Made by a program: the position numbers and the translations under genes
Shown here: piece after piece, positions 1 through 4,327 of the stretch
Layout: the number at the start of each line of letters is the position of its first letter
Numbering within the stretch: the stretch's first letter is position 1
The notes under the pieces: model-generated
Database searches by the model: none
Seen by the model: the letters and a program-made list of their open reading frames with translations, nothing else
What the model was told of the DNA's origin: nothing
DNA from: Actinomycetota bacterium
GTDB taxonomy: Bacteria > Actinomycetota > Thermoleophilia > Solirubrobacterales > 70-9
DNA length: 5,781 nucleotides
Direction: 5' to 3'
Assembly (NCBI GenBank): GCA_005884305.1
Contig: VAYL01000005.1
Location: 5,031 to 10,811, forward strand

Positions 1-339
1 GCGCCGGAGCAGCTCCTCGGCGAGCACGCCGGGGAGCACGGTGACGCCGAGCTGCGGCAGCGAAGCCGTCCCAGCCTCGAGCACGCGCTCGAGCTGCTCG
101 CGAACAGCGGGCGGGTTGCGTCCAAGCGCGAAAACGCCGTAGCCGGAGAGCAAATCGAGGTAGCGATCGCCCTTCGAGTCGACAAGGTAGGCACCCTCCC
201 CACCGACCCAGTCGCGGTCGAACCCGATTGTCCGCAGCACGCGGACCATCTGGCGGTTCAGATGACGGTGGTGAAGGTCCAGCGCTTCGCCGGGTCGGTT
301 GGCCAGGATCTCCGCGACGTCGATGCTCGGGCGCGCCAT
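1..339 (-). CDS. Class III PLP-dependent aminotransferase, N-terminal part (runs off left edge)
   Basis: The reverse strand encodes 113 residues starting MARPSIDVAEILANRPGE and open to the window edge. Fold-type I class III aminotransferases (the acetylornithine/ornithine aminotransferase group) move an amino group between an amine or amino acid and a keto acid or aldehyde in the cytoplasm using PLP. Visible family features are the start region with a hydrophobic helix around residues 31-40 (MVRVLRTIGF), then GEGAYLVDSKGDRYLDLLSG (residues 47-66) leading into GYGVFALGRNPPAV (66-79), the usual 'G..L.D..G..YLD..SG.GV..LG...P.V' opening of the family. The catalytic lysine and PLP-binding loops lie outside the window, so activity and substrate cannot be judged. 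The ATG at 337-339 is the only usable start: no ATG, GTG or TTG occurs in frame between it and the in-frame stop at 403-405. No clear Shine-Dalgarno is present. The gene is transcribed divergently from the SRPBCC gene at 647. Family call is firm; the specific enzyme is not. Confidence 0.85.
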   Translation of the reverse strand, partial: MARPSIDVAEILANRPGEALDLHHRHLNRQMVRVLRTIGFDRDWVGGEGAYLVDSKGDRYLDLLSGYGVFALGRNPPAVREQLERVLEAGTASLPQLGVTVLPGVLAEELLRR

Positions 340-402
340 CGCCGGGATCGTTCCAGAACGAGCACGACGAGCGCGGTCCCCGGTGTGGTGCCGAGGGGGT
401 TC

Positions 403-504
403 CTACTGCGCGCAGGTGGCCGGATTCCCCGTGTAGGGCTTGTTGTACCTGCGGATCTTGAACCGCGCCGGGCAATCGCCCGATGGCGTTTGCGAGGTGG
501 AGTG
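403..504 (-). pseudogene. Possible 3' remnant of a decayed small gene
   Basis: Reading the minus strand leftwards from 504 to the TAG at 403-405 gives 33 codons, ending RYNKPYTGNPATCAQ. By hand count 29 of the 33 third positions are G or C, while first and second positions are much less GC-rich, which is the pattern of real genes in this genome. The peptide has two cysteines (one in GDCPARF and one in NPATCAQ) and several aromatic and lysine residues, unlike typical shadow frames here, which are rich in Arg, Ala and Pro. The frame continues upstream only to a TGA at 535-537, contains no ATG, GTG or TTG, and loses its codon bias beyond about 505. It could be the tail of a small secreted or cysteine-containing protein whose front was lost or frameshifted. 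I do not recognise the family. Chance remains possible for so short a segment. Confidence 0.25.
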
Positions 505-630
505 TCCCGCTGTACCTAGCCGTGCCCCCGATCCTCATCCAGGCCTGCGTCCGGTGCCGCCGCCTTCCCTGTTTCGCCCAGTCCGGCTCCGCCGACGTTA
601 GAGCGACAGGCCAAGTGCGTCCAGCATCCA

Positions 631-636
631 TATATT
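631..636 (+). promoter_or_regulatory. Putative -10 element of the SRPBCC gene at 647 (leaderless)
   Basis: TATATT stands out in GC-rich surroundings and ends 10 bases before the ATG at 647. A start site 7-10 bases downstream of a -10 box would fall at or just before the A of the start codon, so the mRNA would have little or no leader. This fits the absence of a Shine-Dalgarno sequence in the bases just before the ATG (CCCGCCCACG). No good -35 hexamer is visible at the expected distance. Confidence 0.4.
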
Positions 637-646
637 CCCGCCCACG

Positions 647-1093
647 ATGAAGCCGGTGACCGTCACGGTGGACGTGCCGAACGACCGTGAGGAGGTCTAC
701 GCCTTCCTCGACGTGCTCGCCAACCACGAGCCGTTCACCGATCACATGATGGTCGACTGGGAGCTCTCGGGGCCGAAGGCGGGCGTGGGTGCCACGGCGA
801 CCGCGAAGGTCAGGACGCCCGGCTCGAACGAGATCATCGAGATCAAGGTCATCGAGGCCGATCCACCGCGCCGGATCGTCGAGGAGTCGGTGAGCGCCGG
901 GGGCAAGCGGCGGACGCGCGGGATCTACACGCTCGAGGAGCTCCCCGAGGGCGGAACCGACATCTCGTTCGAACTCGCCTGGCTCGAGGCGCCCCGCAAC
1001 GAGCGGATGGCGGCACCGCTGATGCGGGCGTTCATGCGCCGCGCCAACGGCAGGGCGATGCGGCGCCTGGCGAAGGTCCTGCGGAACCGCTAG
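647..1093 (+). CDS. SRPBCC-fold protein (polyketide cyclase/dehydrase-like)
   Basis: This encodes 148 residues, the usual length of a single START/Bet v1-like (SRPBCC) domain, a hydrophobic-pocket fold that binds lipids or small non-polar ligands and is sometimes enzymatic. Visible hallmarks are a first beta strand KPVTVTVDVPNDREEVYAFL (residues 2-21), followed by the helical 'D..N...F' region where family members carry 'D...W..W'; alternating strands around residues 51-88 ending in the typical DPPRRIVEES stretch; TRGIYTLEELPEGGTDISFE (89-108); and a long basic amphipathic C-terminal helix (about 115-148) that would cap the pocket. No signal peptide or membrane segment is present, so it is probably cytoplasmic. 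The ATG is chosen because no other start lies upstream in frame and a -10-like box sits just before it. The TAG stop abuts the stop of the convergent metallopeptidase gene. Ligand and role are unknown; a stand-alone protein of this type can also belong to a stress or toxin-like SRPBCC group. Confidence 0.75.
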   Translation: MKPVTVTVDVPNDREEVYAFLDVLANHEPFTDHMMVDWELSGPKAGVGATATAKVRTPGSNEIIEIKVIEADPPRRIVEESVSAGGKRRTRGIYTLEELPEGGTDISFELAWLEAPRNERMAAPLMRAFMRRANGRAMRRLAKVLRNR

Positions 1094-1666
1094 CTACAGG
1101 CCCAGGCCGCGGACTCCCGGCTCGTCCCAGCCCAGGTGGTGGGCGACCTCGTGCCTGACCGTTCGCTGCACCTGCGCGCGCAGCAGATCGGGGGCGTGGC
1201 CGAAATCGCGCTCGAGCGTGTCCTGGTAGATCACGATCCGGTCCGGGTAGCCGTCGCGGGCCACGGTGCCGCCGATGTAGTGGCCGTAGGCCCCGAACTC
1301 GTGGCCTCGGTTGGAGACGATCACGGGCGTGTGCGTAAGCACCTCCTGGAACTCGTCGGGGAGGCCGTCAAGCGCGTCGATCACCAGCTCGTCGAACTCG
1401 GTGGGCGGCTGGTCCGGTGGGGGTAACGCCGCCAGCGCCTCGCTGCGGCGAACCAGCCGCTGGAATTCCGGCTCCGGCATCTCCTTGCCGATGAGCGCGA
1501 CCGTGAACCAGGCCGTGAGGAGGATGATCGCGAGCGCGCCCAGGATCAGCACCATGAGGTCGTCCAGCCCGCCCAGCGACGGCGGGTTCAGGAGCAGAAC
1601 CACGAGCCCGACGATCAGCGCGGTGAGCGCGGCCGCCCGAAGCGGTGGGCCAAGCGCTTCTCTCAT
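1094..1666 (-). CDS. Membrane-anchored zincin-like metallopeptidase (HExxH, PF06262-like)
   Basis: The product is 190 residues. Two hydrophobic segments lie at about 9-26 and 37-60, joined by a short acidic loop (LGGLDD). A soluble domain follows, with the HEVAH zinc/catalytic motif at residues 172-176 inside VRHEVAHHLGWDE. Gly179 and Glu182 occupy the places of the metzincin-type HExxHxxGxx(H/D/E), so Glu182 or the adjacent Asp181 may be the third zinc ligand. GYPDRIVIYQDTLER (139-153) and the terminal HExxH match the layout of the small PF06262 'possible zinc metallopeptidase' family, which I recall as usually lacking membrane segments. Basic residues before segment 1 and after segment 2 (K61, R70, R73, R74) suggest a hairpin with both ends, including the peptidase domain, in the cytoplasm. 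The frame stays open to 2041, but that extension lies antiparallel in frame-shifted overlap with the upstream SRPBCC gene, so the ATG at 1664-1666 is preferred. It sits 11 bases after that gene's stop, suggesting one transcript. Substrate unknown. Confidence 0.8.
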   Translation of the reverse strand: MREALGPPLRAAALTALIVGLVVLLLNPPSLGGLDDLMVLILGALAIILLTAWFTVALIGKEMPEPEFQRLVRRSEALAALPPPDQPPTEFDELVIDALDGLPDEFQEVLTHTPVIVSNRGHEFGAYGHYIGGTVARDGYPDRIVIYQDTLERDFGHAPDLLRAQVQRTVRHEVAHHLGWDEPGVRGLGL

Positions 1667-1677
1667 GGTGTTTGAGG

Positions 1678-2127
1678 TTAGAGCTCGGCTTCGGCGAGCT
1701 GCTTGAGGTTGCGGAGGCTCTCGGACAGCACCATCGCCAGCCGCGGACGGGTCAAAGCCGTATCGAGCAGGATCCCGAATGGACCGCCCCGTGTCTCGTA
1801 CTCCAGCTCCAGCGTGACCTGAGTCCCAGTCTCGGCCTCGACGAGCCGCTCCCTGCGCAGCGCCCTGCGGGTAAGAGGCGGCTGAATGCGCACCACCCGC
1901 GTGTGAGGTGCAAACGCCTCGGTGACCATGCATTCGCCCTCGAGCGTTCGCCTGCGGAAGTTCATGAGCTGGACGCACGACGCGCCGGGCTCGTCCAGCA
2001 GGCCTTCGACCTGCTCCACACCCACCAGCCCCGCCTCCCACTCAAGCGATCGCTCGGGATCAACCAGCACACGCCACACCGTGGCGGCGGAGGCGCTAAT
2101 GACGATGTTCTTCTCAAGGCGCACCAC
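1678..2127 (-). CDS. Second SRPBCC-fold protein, upstream partner of the metallopeptidase gene
   Basis: From the GTG at 2125-2127 the product has 149 residues and a complete SRPBCC outline: strand 1 VVRLEKNIVISASAATVW, then helix RVLVDPERSLEWEAGL containing the family's 'D......W' position, central strands through MNFRRRTLEGECMVTEAF and HTRVVRIQPP, a strand pair TGTQVTLELEYETRG, and a long C-terminal helix (about 115-149) that would close the ligand pocket. No signal peptide is seen. It resembles the protein at 647-1093 in fold but not closely in sequence. An ATG at 2235 would add 36 residues but overlap the propeller gene by 70 bases and precede the normal strand 1. A CATAAT box at 2140-2145 lies 12 bases before the GTG, supporting the shorter form; a second GTG immediately follows (2122-2124) and is equally possible. 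The TAA at 1678-1680 is 11 bases from the metallopeptidase start. Ligand and role are unknown. Confidence 0.72.
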   Translation of the reverse strand: MVRLEKNIVISASAATVWRVLVDPERSLEWEAGLVGVEQVEGLLDEPGASCVQLMNFRRRTLEGECMVTEAFAPHTRVVRIQPPLTRRALRRERLVEAETGTQVTLELEYETRGGPFGILLDTALTRPRLAMVLSESLRNLKQLAEAEL

Positions 2128-2139
2128 GATCCGGGTCGG

Positions 2140-2145
2140 ATTATG
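2140..2145 (-). promoter_or_regulatory. Putative -10 element for the SRPBCC/metallopeptidase pair
   Basis: Read on the minus strand the hexamer is CATAAT, five of six matches to the bacterial -10 consensus, inside the 38-base gap between the propeller stop (2166) and the GTG start at 2127. The gap from hexamer to GTG is 12 bases, again consistent with a leaderless or near-leaderless mRNA. The -35 region would fall at the end of the propeller gene and shows no clear consensus. Confidence 0.4.
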
Positions 2146-2165
2146 CGCTGCGGACCGCCGCGCGC

Positions 2166-4283
2166 CTACGGCTCGAAACGTGCGATGCCGGATTGCGGGA
2201 TACCGCGGAAGCCAGTGAACGATCCACCGGCCCACAGCGAGCCGTCCGGCCCGAGGGCCAGCGCAAGGACTGAGCCGTTGGGAGCGGGATTCCAGCGCGT
2301 GGGGGAGCCGCTGGGCCGCGATAGTTCGACCAGGCCCGGGCGCGAGAGGTCGTCGACGGTGTCGAACTCGCCCCCCGCATAGACGGTCGGCCCGGAGACC
2401 GCCAGAGCCTCCACCGCGCCGTTGGGCTCCACGTCGTTGGTCATCACCGCCTCGGTCCTCGTGTCAAGCCCAGCGAAGTTGATTCGTTCGAGGCCCTCCA
2501 CGCCCTTGAACACGCCGCCGATGTAGATGGTGCCTCCATAGAGCGCGATCGCATCGACCCTGGAGCCACGTGGCGCGTGCGCGCTCCAAGCCCTCGCCGT
2601 TCCCGTCGCGGCGTCGAGGGCGGCGACACCGTAGCGCTGCTTGCCACCGATGGTGTTGAAGTAGCCGCCGGCGTACACGGTCGAGCCGGCCACGGTCAAG
2701 GCGTTGATGTCGTATCCGGCTCCCGGGTTCCATCCGGTGGCGGCGCCGGTCGTCCGGTCGAGGGCGGCGATGCCATTTCGCGCCTGACCTCCGGTCGCCG
2801 TGAAGCTCCCACCCGCGTAGACGGTCGGGCCCGACACCGCCAGGGCGTCGACATCGTTGTTCGCGCCCGGGTTCCAGTCGGTAGCGGCCCCACTGGTGGA
2901 ATCGAGCGCGGCGATCCTGCTGCGCGGCTTGCCTCCAATCGAGGTGAAGAGCCCCCCTGCGTACACCGTGGAGCCAACATGGGCGAGAGCCTCGACGGGG
3001 CCATCGGCACGCGGGTTCCAGGGCAACAGGCCGCCCGTCGAGGGATCCAGTGCGGCAACGTTGGGGCGCGCCCTCGCCCCAACGGAAGTGAAGGTCCCGC
3101 CCAGATAGACGGTGGAGCCAGAGCGCTGGATCGCGTCGACGCGACCGTTCGCGTTCGGATTCCACGTGGTCGCCTGACCGGTGTCCGCGCCGAGCGCCGC
3201 GACCTTGCTTCGCGATTTCCCGCCGATAGTCGCGAAGCTTCCGCCCACATACACGATCGAACCAGCCACCGTAATCGAACGGACTCCTCGGTCGGGATCT
3301 GGGTTCCAGGCGGTGGCCTTGCCGCTCGTCGCACTGAGCGCGGCCAGGTAGCTCCTCGGCCTCCCGCCGATCGTCTTAAAGCTCCCGCCTGCGTACACGA
3401 TCGGGCCCCGAACCGCGATGACACGCACGAAGCTGTCGGGGCCCGGGTTCGGGTTCCAGCTCGTCGCCCTTCCGGTGGAGCGGTCGATGGCGGCGATGTG
3501 GTTGCGTCGGTCATCGCCGACCGAGACGAACCCGCCGCCGACGTACACGGTCGAGCGCGTGACCGCCAGGCCGTGCACAGAGCCGTCGAGGCTCGGATTC
3601 CAATCGCGGGCCTTGGCGGTGCCCGCCCCGAGCGCCGCGATGTCGTGCCGCCGCTTGCCTCCGATCCGGGTGAAGCGTCCCGCAGCGTAGACGGTGGATC
3701 CGGAGGCCTCGACAGCATAAACGGCGCTGTCGGCGCTCGGATCCCACGGCGTCGGCGTGCCGCTCTTCGCGTCGAGCGCCGCTATCCGCCGGCGCTTCTG
3801 CCCCCCGATCGAGGTGAAGTTTCCGCCGGCGTACACGGTCGAGCCATCGACCGCGAGCGCTCGCACGTAACCGTCAGGCCGCGGGTTGAACCGCGGGTCA
3901 ACCCTTCCATTGGGCAGGATATGTGCGAGGTTTCGCCGCTGCGCCGTGCCGACCCGGTCGAACGCCCCGCCGATATAGAAGCCGCCTGACCCGTCGGGGG
4001 CCACGGCCGACACCACCTGGTCCCCTCCGGATACCACCGGCAGGTGGGCGTTGGCGGCGGTGGAGGCGGACACACCCACACCGGGCCCTGTCCGCGGGCC
4101 GAGGCTGCCGAAGTCGCCGCCGATGTAGGTCGCGCCGTTCGTCGGGAGGACGGTGTACACGGGTCCGTCGGTGACGAACGTGCGACTCGGAACTGAGCTG
4201 ACACGCGCATCTGCCATGCCGGTGCAGATCACGAACGCGACGGCCGCGATCAGTCCGGAGCCACTCAGCTGCCTCCCCCGCAC
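2166..4283 (-). CDS. Secreted 14-repeat beta-propeller protein (delta-60/DUF5122-like repeats)
   Basis: The product from GTG 4281-4283 is 705 residues. Residues 1-26 form a signal peptide: RGRQ basic start, hydrophobic core LIAAVAFVI, and a signal peptidase I site after ADA. The lone Cys in the core has no lipobox. The rest is 14 tandem repeats of 48-51 residues, starting near residue 38, with consensus V.ALAV.GSTVYAGG.FT then IGG..R..IAALD..TG then ATxWNP.A.G. Each reads as one four-stranded blade, so two seven-bladed propellers are plausible. The last repeat stops at IARFEP and lacks the WNP strand; the N-terminal SRTFVTDG matches that strand and could close the ring. The GGxF..xGG pattern recalls the delta-60/DUF5122 (PF17164) repeat family; role unknown, with binding or surface display usual for such proteins. 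A TTG at 4317-4319 could extend the start by 12 residues, but GTG gives a cleaner signal peptide. No catalytic motif, cell-wall anchor or C-terminal membrane segment is seen. Confidence 0.82.
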   Translation of the reverse strand: MRGRQLSGSGLIAAVAFVICTGMADARVSSVPSRTFVTDGPVYTVLPTNGATYIGGDFGSLGPRTGPGVGVSASTAANAHLPVVSGGDQVVSAVAPDGSGGFYIGGAFDRVGTAQRRNLAHILPNGRVDPRFNPRPDGYVRALAVDGSTVYAGGNFTSIGGQKRRRIAALDAKSGTPTPWDPSADSAVYAVEASGSTVYAAGRFTRIGGKRRHDIAALGAGTAKARDWNPSLDGSVHGLAVTRSTVYVGGGFVSVGDDRRNHIAAIDRSTGRATSWNPNPGPDSFVRVIAVRGPIVYAGGSFKTIGGRPRSYLAALSATSGKATAWNPDPDRGVRSITVAGSIVYVGGSFATIGGKSRSKVAALGADTGQATTWNPNANGRVDAIQRSGSTVYLGGTFTSVGARARPNVAALDPSTGGLLPWNPRADGPVEALAHVGSTVYAGGLFTSIGGKPRSRIAALDSTSGAATDWNPGANNDVDALAVSGPTVYAGGSFTATGGQARNGIAALDRTTGAATGWNPGAGYDINALTVAGSTVYAGGYFNTIGGKQRYGVAALDAATGTARAWSAHAPRGSRVDAIALYGGTIYIGGVFKGVEGLERINFAGLDTRTEAVMTNDVEPNGAVEALAVSGPTVYAGGEFDTVDDLSRPGLVELSRPSGSPTRWNPAPNGSVLALALGPDGSLWAGGSFTGFRGIPQSGIARFEP
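2169..4172 (-). repeat. Tandem 144-base-period repeat array encoding propeller blades
   Basis: Fourteen coding repeats lie head to tail. Counting from the 5' end of the gene, repeats 1 and 2 (4172 to 3870) are the most diverged; repeats 3-11 (3869 to about 2562) are the most regular, mostly 48 codons; repeats 12-14 (about 2561 to 2169) diverge again, and repeat 14 is truncated. Repeats 5 and 11 have two extra codons near the WNP loop. DNA similarity is high in places: one 23-base block is identical at 2665-2687 and 3823-3845 (repeats 11 and 3), both encoding the YAGG strand. This suggests growth by internal duplication with continuing exchange between units. Confidence 0.85.
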
Positions 4284-4327
4284 CGAGCCGATACTCGCAC
4301 GGCCAAGCAGCCAATGCAAGGTTGCGG

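Larger units (their letters stand above)
340..646. other. Intergenic region between divergent genes
   Basis: This 307-base gap separates the leftward aminotransferase from the rightward SRPBCC gene and must hold any promoters for both. It contains a -10-like hexamer for the rightward gene (631-636) and a coding-like fragment on the minus strand (403-504), described separately. A 5-bp stem with a 4-base loop lies at 469-482, but no T-run follows it. I found no tRNA, no obvious operator-like inverted repeat and no intact gene. Confidence 0.6.

Noticed and set aside
450..470. T-arm-like GGTTCAAGATCC on the minus strand as part of a tRNA
   Set aside because: No proper 5-7-5 arm forms and no anticodon, D-arm or acceptor stem could be found around it.
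469..482. Hairpin CGGGC-AATC-GCCCG as a terminator
   Set aside because: The stem is only 5 bp, no T-run follows on either strand, and it lies within the coding-like fragment.
1667..2041. N-terminal extension of the metallopeptidase frame to 2041
   Set aside because: It overlaps the SRPBCC gene almost entirely in another frame on the same strand, has low-complexity Gly/Ala/Arg content, and the ATG at 1666 begins right before the first membrane segment.
2128..2235. ATG 2235 as start of the second SRPBCC gene
   Set aside because: It would overlap the propeller gene by 70 bases and add residues ahead of the normal first strand; the CATAAT box and GTG at 2127 fit better.
1645..2382. A 245-codon plus-strand open frame opposite the SRPBCC gene
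   Set aside because: The minus-strand frames contain clear SRPBCC and propeller sequence; this frame has no recognisable features.
2577..3989. A 470-codon plus-strand open frame opposite the propeller gene
   Set aside because: It is the antisense shadow of a GC-rich repetitive gene; it is rich in Arg, Gly and Ala, lacks domain features, and its periodicity simply mirrors the blade repeats.
4284..4319. TTG 4319 as the propeller start, and a promoter TTGCAT-17-GAGTAT in the same stretch
   Set aside because: The TTG adds 12 residues before an already good signal peptide. The promoter halves match consensus at only three of six positions each, so it is too weak to annotate.
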